From positions 1 through 64,000 of the forward strand of contig BROG01000531.1 of NCBI GenBank assembly GCA_030159075.1: a stretch of 64,000 bases of DNA, given 5' to 3'. The stretch is from Atrina japonica. Its lineage: Eukaryota > Mollusca > Bivalvia > Pterioida > Pinnidae. The notes under the pieces were generated by a model. It saw nothing but the letters and a program-made list of their open reading frames with translations, was not told the origin of the DNA and ran no database searches. How positions within the stretch are numbered: position 1 is the first letter of the stretch; each line of letters opens with the position of its first letter. Positions 41,558 to 55,900 of the stretch are shown in pieces. The position numbers and the translations under genes were made by a program.

Positions 41558-43954
41558 GTTACCACTGGAGAAAATACATGAAATAAAATATTACTAAGTT
41601 GATGTAACATTTTATTGTTTCAATCCATTTAAAACAAGGTTATGAACTGCACCTTTTTGTGCATTTTTTTTCAATCCAGGAGTGTTTATATGCCTATATT
41701 TTTGTTGCTCTAATATTGAGGCAACCTTAAACTTTTTTTAATAATTTTTAGCGCCAGTTTCTTTTCGACAGAATTTACAAAACAGACTGCCCACAAGAAT
41801 TGTAAATTTTGTCTGTAAGTTAAAATCTAGAGTCCAACACCCATGACCTGATTGTCAGACAAACTCCTATAAAGTTCTTTAATTTATAGGTGTTTGTCCG
41901 TCAATTGGATGTTTGACTCTCGATTTTGATTTACAGATAAAATTTCCAGTTCCGACTGTGGTTAATCCCTTTGGGGATTCTGTAGCGGCCGTTTTATTGT
42001 GTTGCCCCACGATAAAACGGCCACGATAGAATCCCCAGAGGAATTAGACTGTGGTCTGCCTGCCCTCCTCGTCGAACACTAGGCCGAACTTTCTGCCCTG
42101 ATTTTACCACTTAAAAATCGCTTAAATTAAAATCGAAATTGGGGCAGAAAGTTCGGCCTAGTCGAACACTAGCCATTACTCAGTTCCAGTATCCCTTTAA
42201 CCAAGATCGTTTAAACTCAGTAGTGTCTAATGATGCTTCTGTTGAAATCGACCGAGAAAAGAAAATGCCATCGTGTGCTGTTAGGAAAATTTCAAGTCGA
42301 AAACATGAAAGCGATACAACATGTTTTTATACAGTAATCCACGTGAGTTAGATGTTCTAGTTTATCGAAACTGAATAACAAAATTGGTTGTTGTAAAGCG
42401 CATAACAGACCATGATTTCGATAATGTAATTTCACAGTGAAAACGGACAAACTTTTGATTTCCGGCTCGGGGAAAAAACTGGTCGCAATGTGGCGACTGA
42501 ATGAGGATAAACACTCGCCAAAATCTAAAAACTGGTCGCATTTGCGAGTGATTTGGTCGCATTGTAGAGCGCTGTGGTTACAGATCATATGACATGGAAG
42601 GGATTTTCCAACCTATCACAGGGGCGGAAGTAAGGACCCATTCCCGATGCCAAAAAAAAAAAATGCATTTTTAACAAGATTTCACCTGATAACATCTTGC
42701 CAAGCCCAGGACTTTTTCAAGAACCTGACATCTTGTGCCCTGTCATATCCCACTAGACTTTAGACTGTCATCAGTTTACTCACCTTTTTTAAGCATGATC
42801 CATTTCAATTGGTATTCCTCAGAAAAATACAAAGGAAAAATTAAAATTTATGTTTTATTCACCAATGCCTTTGATTTTTTAAATTTTTTTGTTATCACCC
42901 GGGGAACTTTTGAGTTGTATATGGTAGTTTAATTATTCCAAGAGAATAACAGTGGAATAAGTCTTTTTCATGAAAGACCACCTTTCAAGGGAGACCACTC
43001 ATGAAAGACCAAAGGTTTTTATGAGATCATATTTAAGAAGTCACTCCATTAAATAATCTATCTTAGGACATATTTGATAGACAACCCATCCTGAGAGACC
43101 ACATTTGAGTGGCAGACTAGCGGGTGTCTCAAGGACAGTTCCACTTGAATATTAATAGACTGTTCCACATTCTTGTATTTATAAGCCTGCAGGGTCGCTC
43201 TTGAACTTTGTTTTCGTAGAAATCATATTTATTATAAACCTGGAGATTTTCGCTCCTGTTTAATTTTCACCATTTTCACCCTTCGATGAGAGGGTAATTT
43301 TAAATTGGAAGCAACATTTTCAAGCTAAGTAATTGGACCTCGGTCAGATATCCCATCCATGAGACTATGGTCAGTTAGGGGGAATTTAAGACGGAATGAA
43401 TATTTTGTCTGAAGGGCAAAATGTTCAGGTATGCAGTATTCAGTGCAGGCAGCTATATTATAGCAACCTATCAAAAACTTAGATCATGTTGATTTCTTTT
43501 ACAGGAGAAGATTGGCAATCTGCCAGGAGGACCAGCATGTCACCTATGCACATACTGAACCCAATATCCATCAACGTGGTTCTACAGAAATGCATGTTTG
43601 AGAATGATGCCAGAATGCCAAAGTATGTTAACAAGTGTATGAGTGGACTGTGTGAAAAAGTACAGAAATGGATTACAATTGATACGTGATTTGATTTGAA
43701 AAGTGTTTTATGCCACACTCAACAATTTTTCAGTTCAATGGTGGCTGCCAATTTTTATTGGTGGAGGAGAGAACCCGATTACAATGTTACAATGTACCCA
43801 GGAAGAGACCATCGACCTTTTGCAAGTAAACTTGAAAACATTCTCACAAAAATCAGCTTAAGTTCCTGAGCTAATCAGAAGTTAGAGACTTCATGATTTA
43901 AAGCGCAGTGCTATAACTACTCGGCCATGCAGACCCCACAATTGATACATGAAT

Positions 43955-43987
<33 letters not shown>

Positions 43988-46900
43988 AAAGGAACAGTAC
44001 TTTAATAATGCACTCAAACAAAACTAAATGGCTTAAGTCACATAAAACCATAAACATAGTTATTTCTGTGAATATTGTTATGACATCATCATAAGACATC
44101 AAAGTACATCACTGCCATACATAGTTACAATAAAAACATCCTGAAGATTGTTACAAACATCAAAGCATGAGAGGAAACAAAATTTATTTTGATATACACT
44201 TAGTGGTGGAAAATTATTTTTGAACTTATAAATATGTAAAACATTTGTTAGATTTGTGACTGATAGTCCATATAATATGTTGTGTTGATCACGTCCATGA
44301 CGGTTAGTCTCAAACCTCAAATAATGTCTGTTTAGCCTTTCTATTGGTAATACAAGAGATACCTGACATCAGATGCCGATGTGACTGTATATAGGAGAAA
44401 ATTCTAAATGTTTTAACCCATTTCTATTGAATTATATCATGATGAAATTTGCTGTTACTTTTTACAGAATGAAAGTGTCTGGGGAGCTACCATTGCTGAG
44501 TCTGTCAATGTCAGATAAAAAGCTGGAAGATATACTCAAGTTAGTTACAAGCATCCCTCTACCAGAAACGAAACCGGCAGAAGTGGAAAATGAAGACTTT
44601 TTGGTAATTATGCCTGTATTGGATTTCCTGACCCCCACACACCCCACACCTCCAGTTCATGTCAAATTGTTACCAAGGCTTAAATCAATGTTTATAGCTG
44701 CATTATCTAAGTCATGAGTAATTTTTGAGTGAAGTATCTAACAATAATGAAACAATGATATACCATAAAATAGTCAATGCAAAATACGATTTACTGTTGA
44801 AATGTCAATAATCAACAATATTTTTGGTGCTTGCATGGAAAATAAAACAAAATATGACATCTAATTACGTTTCAATCATCTATGGAAATGTCTATGAGAT
44901 GTGCAGAAAGAGTGATTTGATTGGTGCCAGCTATGAAAATTATCAGGACAACTCGCACCCAAAATAATTTGTGCCCACAAGACAAGGACCCAGTCTCCCT
45001 TAGAGACAAACTGTACCCTATGAACTCAAACTGAAATATATGGGTACAAGTTGTTCAAGACCATAGGGTACGCTTTGTCTCTGATTGCATACAATTTGAC
45101 TTGGGTATTGGTCGTCCAGAATTCCTATAAATAAAGATGGCAGTTATCAGCCTATTTCAGCATCTTATTCTTTTGCTCTTCCAAAGATATATATATATAT
45201 ATAAAACATTTATAAATTCCTAGTAGAGAGGATTTACTTAAACACATTCTATTCTGATGAAAACAAATGACTGCACCTCTGTGATCTTTTGTATGCAAGG
45301 TTGTGGTGACTATTATGCAACATAGTCTGACTTTTGGTGGGGCCCCCACTAAAAATGGTTAATTATTTTCACTCTCGTATTACGTGCAGATAAAGCAACA
45401 TATGGCAGTGTAATTTATGGTAATGTCTGTCTGTGTGTCTGTCTAATTTATCTATATACATACCCTCCCACCCATCCATCCAAGACCCATCCATCCACCT
45501 GTCTGTCTGACTTTCTGTCTATCTCTCTATCTGTCTGTCTGTCTTTCTATCTCTCTGTCTGTCTTTCCTTCCATATGTCTGTGTTTCTGTGCATGGATAT
45601 ATTTTCTCCATCTCCATATATATATTTTTTCATTTTTCACTGATATTTTTTTCAGGATGTTGGTGACATACCACTAGATGTCAATGAAAACCAGGTAGTG
45701 CAAGCTGTTAAGAAAGTAGCAGAGGAGGAAATGGTAAGTAAAAATGTTGAAGTCAGATGGGGACAACCTTACAAGTGAAACAATTTTCAAATCTCCCTTC
45801 CGTGAATGTTGGAAAAATTTGACGCATCATGTGTTTACACAGCAATTATCACATTTCAAGAACTATAATTATGAAGAGATGAGATGTATATAACTTAATG
45901 CCTTTGTATTTTAAACAAATACGTTGAAAGTTAACATTAGAAATGTTTCAGGGTTAATGTTAGGAACAGATCTAGACTGTTCTAGATTTTCCGGCCATCG
46001 AACATGTACTGCTACATGTTATGGATGGTTTAATATTGGCCATTTTAATAGGTGGTCAAATTGTCCAAACTTAAACAATAAGCAAAATATCCGAATTTAC
46101 GATAGTGAGATGTAAACAGGATATGATATACATCAGGGATTAAAGACATGTCATGATGACAACGATCACACCTCGAAAATAGTAAATCTCAATATATATT
46201 GCAAAAGTGGTTATACTGCCAAAATTCAGGAAAAACAAAAGTTGGCGGTGTATCGGAGGGTAAACTGTATATATATATTGATCCGCTTAATTAAAAAAAA
46301 AAATTCTGTAATTGAACCAAGGAACTACACTTTATTCACCTTTTGCATTACTTGTCGTGAAAAACTAATAAATTATGGTGTTTATATTTTACAGGAAAAT
46401 ACAGACTTGATGAGGTCACCATCACAAGAGTTTGTGAACTACACTGACCTTCAGCTGAAATTTGAAATCAAAGAGGTAAGTTGAGAAAATAGTTTACTTG
46501 GAAATGAGTTTGGCTGAAACTGCAAAGGTATACTTAACATTTATATGTAGACAATATATATTTTACACCTCATACTCAACTCCTGTAAAATAAATAAGTA
46601 AACAATATATCTTTCCAACTCTTACCTGATATATACAATAAAACCTGCTGTAGAAACCACCAGGAGGTCATTATATACAAGTTTCACCATAGGTCCTAAC
46701 ATATAAATATATGGACTTGGAAAATTATTTATAGTTTACAGTAAATCATATAGAATATTTACTGGTTCAAAGATTGACAAGAAGGTAAAAATTTTGGTTT
46801 TGTTTAACCCTCTCTCCCCTAAGTATCAAGATAGCATGCTCTTTTCTATTGTTTAGGTTAGTCAATTATGGGCAATAGGGTTTAAAGGTTAAAACATGAT

Positions 46901-49900
46901 AAGTTGATCATAGGGTTGGTAATTTGACATCCAAAACTTTTGTATAGTCATCAACATGGTACAGAGATACCTCTTTATAACAGCCATGTTCTTTCCTTGG
47001 AGACTGTGTCGTTGTAATGATTTTACAGTGATCCCTCTTTATAATGACCATGTTTGTTCCTTTGAGACTATTGTTGTAATGATTTTATGGTGATCCCTCT
47101 TTATTACAATCATGTTCTTTCCTTGGAGACTGTGTCATTTTAATGATTTTACAGTGATCCCTCTTTATAACAACCTTGTTCTTTCCTTCATTGTAATGAT
47201 TTTACGGTGATCCCTTTTTATAACGACCATGTTCCTTCCTTTGGAGACTGTGTCATTGTAATGATTTTACACAGATCCCTCTTTATAACGACCATGTTTG
47301 TTCCATGGAGACTGTCGTTGTAATGATTTTACGGTGATCCCTCTTTATAACAACCTTGTTCTTTCCTTCATTGTAATGATTTTATGGTGATCCCTCTTTA
47401 TAATGACCATGTTCATTCCATGGAGACTGTGTCATTGTAATGATTTTACTGTGATCCCTCTTTATAACGACCATGTTCATTCCTTGGAGGCTGTGTCGTT
47501 ATAATAATTTCACAGAGATCCCTCTTTATAACGACCATGTTCATTCCTTGGAGACTCTCGTTGTAATGATTTTACAGTGATCCCTCTTTATAGCAACCAT
47601 GTTCATTCCTTGGAGACTGTCATTTTAATGATTTTACAGTGATCCCTCTTTATAACAACCTTGTTCTTTCCTTCATTGTAATGATTTTACGGTGATCCCT
47701 TTTTATGACGACCATGTTCCTTCCTTTGGAGACTGTGTCATTGTAATGATTTTACACAGATCCCTCTTTATAACGACCATGTTTGTTCCATGGAGACTGT
47801 CGTTGTAATGATTTTACGGTGATCCCTCTTTATAACAACCTTGTTCTTTCCTTCATTGTAATGATTTTATGGTGATCCCTCTTTATAACGACCATGTTCC
47901 TTCCTTTGAGACTGTGTCATTGTAATGATTTTACACAGATCCCTCTTTATAATGACCATGTTCATTCCATGGAGACTGTGTCATTGTAATGATTTTACGG
48001 TGATCCCTCTTTATAACGACCATGTTCATTCCTTGGAGGCTGTGTCGTTGTAATAATTTCACAGAGATCCCTCTTTATAACGACCATGTTCATTCCTTGG
48101 AGACTCTCGTTGTAATGATTTTACAGTGATCCCTCTTTATAACAACCATGTTCATTCCTTGGAGACTGTGTCATTGTAATGATTTTTCAGAGATCCCTCT
48201 TTATAAAGACCATGTCCATTCCTTTGAGACACTCGTTGTAATTATTTTACAGTGATCCCTCTTTATAATGACCATGTTTGTTCCATGGAGACTGTGTTGT
48301 TGTAATGATTTTACAGTGATATGCATGAGTTGTTTATTCGCAATTTTTTTGGACTAAAAATGTGTTTTGTTCTGAAATTAAACAGTTGTTGTCGGAAGCT
48401 GTAAATTCTGCTATATCCACGGTAAATAACATTATGTATATTTTTTTTTGCGTATCCTGTTGGTAGGTGAAATTGTAGGAATAATAAGGAGGGTCGTTAT
48501 AAAGCGACTTGACTGTAATTACGATATTCATCCATCACTTTAATATCGGGGAGCATATAATGATACATTGAATGTGTTTAATATTGATAACACTGGCATT
48601 TACTCTTAATTTCTCTAGGTCAGTCTGCATCTTCATGAACACAAAGGCCAAACTGAAGCACCACTAATGAAAGTTGTGATACAGTCCCTTGGTACGGAGG
48701 TGGCCATTAGAAAGTATGATATGAATGTAGAGGCTTACCTTGGGGGCATTTACCTGCAGCATTTGAAGTTTAAAGGTAAATATTAGATTTTTATTTTCCC
48801 TTTTGCATCATATACAGAAATTACTGTCATTTAGTGTAAGGAATGGCTTCAAAAATCTTAAGTGAATTTTTTTGTAAGTTTTTGAATGATAATATATAAA
48901 AATACATGTAACAGACTTGGCAACAAAAGTAAAATCTTGACACACCTGGGCCAATTTTACTAAAGGTTGTAACAATGCCCATAGACATAACTGTAAATGT
49001 ACCTGTAATTTGATTTACGATTTCATCTACGTAGTTTCAGTTTCCCTAAAGGTCAAAAAGTCTGCTTACTCGTTACATTAACCTATACTTAGTTGTGTGT
49101 GACATCAGCAGTACTCTTGAACAGATGTAGACTCGGACGTAAGTTTATATGTAGGAAGAAAGTTACGACCTTTAGTGAAACTGGCCTCTGGTGCACAATT
49201 CTTTATAACCATTTGAATACTTGGAAAGTTATTAAATAATTCTAGAACTTTTATGTTGAGAAATTCGACTACCCCTCTATTTGTGATGTCATTGTGATAA
49301 GCTTGTTTGAAAAGTCAGACCGAGGTTAAAGAAGTGGCTTTATTAGTGGCAGTGTTGTCCTTTCACGATTCTTTTCTATATATTTTAAGTACATGAAGTA
49401 TTATTTTTTGGGGTGTTTTTTTTTTTAAGAAATAGAACAAAATTGAAGTTTTTCCATGAAATGATATTTTTCATGTTTTTGGTAATTATTTTAAGAGTTT
49501 AGTGTAGTTACATGAATTTAAAGAGGAAGTAACTCTGGGTTTTTTTTTTCAAACATTCTCTTTCTTATTTTACTACTTAGAATGATGTGCAATAATTGTA
49601 AAAAAGTAAAACTGAAAAATTGTCAGAGAAGTTTGTTTGTTTGTTTGTTTGTTGTTGTTTATTGTCCCACTCAAGAATATTTCACTCATATGGAGACGTC
49701 ACCAAATGCCGGTGAAGGGCTTCAAATTTTGGCCTATGCTCGGCACTTACGGCCATTGAGCAGTGAGGGTTCTTTAACGTGCCGACACCTACTGTGACAC
49801 GGGACCTCCAGTTTTTACTGTCTCATCCGAAAGACAGGAAACCAAACCTGTCGCCAGCGGGATTCGAACTCATGACCTCACGATCAAGAATCGAGCGCGC

Positions 49901-52900
49901 TACCGACTGAGCCAGTCAGAGAAGTACAAACAATATTAAAACAAAAGAACAAATTTCACTTGACAATAGTCATCCCAGTTTTGATTTAGAAAATGCTTTT
50001 CTGTTGCATCTTGTTGTATACTAACCCAGGGTGGGAAGTTGTGGGTGTTATTTTTATGGAAGGTGTAGGGGGTCACTGACCATTTTAAACTTTAAAATGT
50101 TTTTGTTCTTTCGTAATGAGATATGTATAGAAACAGCAAACATGTGTTTGTAATTGGTTTTAAAATAAGCAGAGGTTATATTTGTATTCCAGTTTATCTT
50201 CAATAAATATGAACATTTTAGACATGTTATAATACAATGAAAAAAATAATAGAATTTCATGGAATGCTGGGATTGTGCATCTTCATTCAGAATGGATTCA
50301 ACCTCACATATATATGGAATTACCCAGTTAATCATATTCCTTTGTCAGATTGGGGAGGAGTTATGATTTAACAAGTCATAACAATATTTAAATCAATTAT
50401 TAATGTCTTCATTCTGTATAGATGTTTACTATTGTGTTTCTATCATCAAGTTAAATCGTCATTCTAATGTACATGTATATGAAAATGTTGTGTTTTTGTT
50501 GTTCAAATTTTGCATCTTGATAATGATATATTTATATGTATTTCTTTTTGAGAGGTAAACATAAATTTTTGCATGATTGCACATATCCCTTTAACGAATA
50601 CTGATTAATATACAGTTATATATGTATCTAGAGAAAGGTCAAGGTTGCATCTTCAAGGTGAAGGTCATTATCTACATTATTGTCATGTTCACATGAGTAT
50701 AAGGTTGTGAATGCATATTTAAAACTGACCACAGTTGATTTTAACCCTTACACCCCTAAAAATCAAGATTTTATGCTCTTTTCTATCATGGCCTGTAGGG
50801 TTGAAAGGGTTAAGCTTACCTATACTATAGGGCCCAGTGTCCATTATTTGACTGTAACTTTTCCATTTAAGTGACTTTTGACAAACCACTGGAGAGATAT
50901 CAAGAAAATTCTTCTACATTATTGTAGATTATCAAGTTAATATTTACAAAGTTTGCAGATGAAACTGAAATCTATTTATTAAGTGCTTTTAGAGGGCGCT
51001 TCTGATGACATATGGTACAGTTTTATACAAATGGCTTATTAACTCAAAACTGCTTGACTTTTGAATGCAAAGATATATTAGAAAGTTGTAAGGAATTATC
51101 TAAAGATCATTGTGACAAATTGTCAGGTTTGCCAGCCATATGTCTTGGGCTTTTTAATATGGTTTGTTACAGCATGTACAGGTTTACACTAGGGATACTG
51201 ACATTGAAGTTTAAGGATTTTGGTTTATATATTCACACTAAGAATATGTTAGAAACCAACCTTGATATAAATGATAAGAAATTTGACATGCTGTTATTTG
51301 ATATTTACAAAAACAATTCATTATTTTAGCCCTCTGGTCCAAATGTCCCAATGGGCTATTACTATGACCCAAATGGCCGTGCTCTGTCCATGAACTTTTC
51401 CATTTAAACTGTTTTTTTCTAAAAAAAAAAAAACCTTATAGGCTGATTTCAACCAAATTTGGCAGGGAGCTTGGTCCTAGGTAAATTTGCAATCACAAAA
51501 GGGCTAGTACCCATAAGGACTCCAAAGGGTGCTAAGAAGGTCCAAAACTCTGTACACCATTAAAAATCTCCTGATGAACCACTTAACAGATTTCAACCTT
51601 ACTTGGCAGGGAGCTTTCAAAGTTGCCTTTTTGACCATATTTGCCATGTGAGCAAATGAAGGCCCCTTAGGTCTTTGGTTTTTATGTGACTAATAAATAT
51701 GTTTACATGTTTTATTTGCATGAATCTACAGCTCCACCAGATCTTGAGACACAGCATGTTACAGGTTGGTCTAAGTTTGTTTCTTTGGTTACCATGAATA
51801 TATTAAAAGAATGGAGTCACTGCATGTGTTACTTGAGACTGTGAAATTATTGAGATTGTCAGAGAAAGAATGTTCATCTCTGTGTGTTTGTATGATAATG
51901 TTTGTAATTTTTAGTCATTGTCTGTCTGTCTCCCCACCCCACCCTGAAATTCAGTTTAACTTTGTTTCTGATTAAACAACTAAATCTGTAATTGAAAAGC
52001 CATCCTGTTGGCCCAATGGTAACCTTTTACGTCACTTGAGCCAAAGGCTCATTTCCAACAAACACTGAACAATTCTAGAAAATTGATTTGTTCCAGTGAT
52101 TGGTCACACACAGAGATATAAATAAATGAAAAACAAATACCAGTAAATCATGGGGAGGGAGGGGGAAAAAAAGAGAGAGAGAGAGAGAGAGGGGGGGGGG
52201 AGGGAGGGATGATGGATAGATAGATAGATTCTAATGTTAGATATGCTAGTTATGATGTATGGTTTGGTATGTAGTTTGGTGTGGTATGTATCTCAACCAC
52301 AAAAGTTAAGACAGAGTCCAGGAGAGGCAAATATTCTTCTACCAAAACAGAGCTCTGTGATTTATTTTTATGGCATCATAGCTCAAGGATATCCCAAACT
52401 TATACATGTCATAAAAATATATTAAAACTGTCACTGGTATGAGACAGGATATTCTCACATCTTCACCAGTACCATACTGTGTTGTCACATGCTGTAAACT
52501 CACTGGTATGAGACAGGATATTCTCGCACCTTTACCAGTACCATATACTGTGTTGTCGCATACTGTAAACTGTCACTGGTATGAGACAGGATATTCTCGC
52601 ACCTTCACCAGTACCATATACTGTGTTGTCACATACTGTAAACTGTCACTGGTATGAGACAGGATATTCTGACATCTTCACCAGTACTATACACTGTGTT
52701 GTCACATACTGTAAACTGTCACTGGTATGAGACAGGATATTCTGACATCTTCACTAGTACCATACACTGTGCTGTCACATACAGTAAACTGTCACTGGTA
52801 TGAGACAGGATATTCTTACATCTTCATCAGTACCATATACTGTGTTGTCACATACAGTAAACTGTCACTGGTATGAGACAGGATATTCTCGCACCTTTAC

Positions 52901-55900
52901 CAGTACCATACACTGTGTTGTCACATACTGTAAACTCACTGGTATGAGACAGGATATTCTCACACCTTTACCAGTACCATATACTGTGTTGTCACATACT
53001 GTAAACTGTCACTGGTATGAGACAGGATATTCTCACACCTTCACCAGTACCATATACTGTGTTGTCACATACTGTAAACTGTCACTGGTATGAGACAGGA
53101 TATTCTCACACCTTTACCACTACCATACACTGTGTTGTCACATACTGTAAACTGTCACTGGTATGAGACAGGATATTCTCGCACCTTTACCACTACCATA
53201 CACTGTGTTGTCACATACTGTAAACTGTCACATATCTACATCAAAGCATGTGTTCAGTTGCTATAATACACTTTGATCTTTGTGATGTTGGTGTCTGTAT
53301 TTCTTTATACTTTGTAGTGTTTGAAGTTTTATTTGGTATGACTGTTTGGTAGCCACTAGATGCACCAAATCAGTAGAAATCCTGTTCATATGACGTTATC
53401 TCTGTCTATTTCAGTCGAGTCTGGTGGTCCACTGATAAACTTGATCAACACACCTGTTGTTGACGATAATCTGTGTCGATTGTTAACTGTGACCTACTTA
53501 AAGGTAAGCGATTTTAAAATGAAAGTGAAATTTTCACGGTGAATAATTGAAGCATGGATATAAATGTCATTGTTGAGGGCCAATTTAAGATGGGATGATT
53601 ATATTTTCTGACATCATGACCATTTATGGCATTTATAACATTTTACATATTGGTATCAAATTCTTGGCAACAATAAACATAAAGTGTCTTGGTCCTGTGT
53701 TGCCTAAACTTGATGTCTAGAATTCTGTTATTTCAGTACAGATAGTTGATATATTCTTTTGAATAAATTAGGGAAGAGCAATTCTTAAAAACTTTTCATT
53801 TTCTGTTTCTGATTTGTAGGCAGATCCAGAGGGGCCTGAATTTGTTTCAAAATATGCGAACACAGAGCAGAAAATAGACGTCACATTTACAGCACTCGAA
53901 GTCCTTCTACATTTGGAAGCCATTCAGAGTCTCATGAAATTTGCTGATGATCTCCAACATGCACTTCAGGTAAAGTCGTAACTCAAGCCACAGCAGCGAC
54001 TGAAGTGTGGTCACACTTAATATAGTAAAAATGTTAGCCACACCAGCCACTGAAGTGTGACCACATGTAATATAGTAAAAATGTTATTCACACCTGTCAC
54101 TGAAGTGTGACCACACCTAATGTAGTAAAAATGTTAGCCACACCTGCCACTGAAGTGTGACCACACTTAATACAATAAAAATGTTAGCCACATCTGTCAC
54201 TGAAGTGTGACCACACCCAATATAGTAAAAATGTTAGCCACACCTGTCACTGAAGTGTGACCACATCTAATGTAGTAAAAATGTTAGCCACACCAGCCAC
54301 TGAAGTGTGACCACATGTAATATAGTAAAAATGTTAGCCACACCTGTCACTGAAGTGTGACCACACCTAATATAGTAAAAATGTTAGCCACAACAGCCAC
54401 TAAAGTGTGACCACACCCAGTATAGTAAAAATGTTAGCCACCACAGCCACTGAAGTGTGACCACACCCAGTATAGTGAAAATGTTAGCCACACCTGTCAC
54501 TGAAGTGTGACCACACTTAATATAATAAAAATGTTAGCCTCACCTGTTGCTGAAGTGTGACCACACTTAATATAATAAAAATGTTTGCCACACCAGTCAT
54601 TGACATGTGACCACACCCAGTATAGTAAAAATGTTAGCCACACCTTATACTGAAGTGTGACCACACCCAAAATGATCAAAATGTTACAAACAGCAGCCAC
54701 TGAAGTGTGACCACACCCAACATAATCAAATTGTTAGCCACACCTCATACTGTAGTTTGACCATGCCCAATATATTCAGGCTTGGGAATATTGATTTTTC
54801 TATCAGTACTCTGGTTTTCTCCTGCAGTAAACATGCCTTTACTCAAAAACTTGTGTATTTACCTCTGGGTGACTCTTTATTGAAATTGTGTGTTTACCTC
54901 CAGGTGACTCCATATTGAACATCTATATTTACCTCCAGGTGACTCCATATTGCACTGGTGTGTTTATCTCTAAATGAACTTGAGTGATGTGTATTTAAAT
55001 AAGACAAAAATTATGACATATTGTATTGAAATTTGTTTTAAATAATGTCACTTTATCTTAATATATTGTATATTTATTGTAGCCACCAGACAAACCAGTA
55101 CTGCCATCTAGTGACAAAACTGATAAAAAAGATGAAAAGAAAGAGGAGAAAATGGAAGCAGACAAGAAACAAAGGAAAAAAAGTAAGTCATCCTGACATT
55201 TTAATTTGACCTTTTTTCCTGTAAAATATTCGAAGAAAATATTAAGGTTATGTAATTCTGTAATTCTTCTTGATTATTTCTGTCTGGGCCAAAATGCAGC
55301 CATTTTTTAACGTAGGCTAACTATATCTGATACCTAAGACACATTTCTTCAAAGAATCTATCGCTTCAGGTCAATGCAGGTTTGAGCCCCGCTGGAACCT
55401 AAGCTGATTTTTGTGAGAAATTTTGCCAGTTTACTTGGGGAAGGTTGATGGTCTCTTCCTGTGTATGTTATAACCAGGTTCTCTCCTCCACCATTAAAAA
55501 CTGGTCACCACCATATAACTGAATACTTGTTGAGTGTGGCATAATATTCAAAGTCCAAATTCATGACTGTGAATATATATACTTTTGTCCATCATCTCGT
55601 ATAATTCTCTAAAACATAAGTTAGCGTGAAAATAAAATATTGTCCCTACACAGGGAAATCTGTGTATTAGAACTTTAAAAATATTTATTAAAATTTAAAT
55701 GATTCCAGAGAAAGACAAAGAGGTGGATCCAAATAAAATTGACATCCAAGTTAGTGCCCAGGTAGATCAAATTGCAGTGGCTGTTTGTACAGAACCAAAA
55801 TTGATCACAGATATGAGGATCAAAGGTAATTATATAACATGTCAACAGGTAAGAATGTTCAGGTATGCTAGATCTTTATAGATTTCATTAAAGGTAAGAA

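Noticed and set aside
49850..49914. Possible tRNA gene on the minus strand
   Set aside because: A and B boxes are clear, but they head a SINE with target duplications and tail; no separate cloverleaf gene is supported.
51012..51329. 105-residue plus-strand frame
   Set aside because: No recognisable motif or splice context; lies in intron 25 beside a dispersed repeat.
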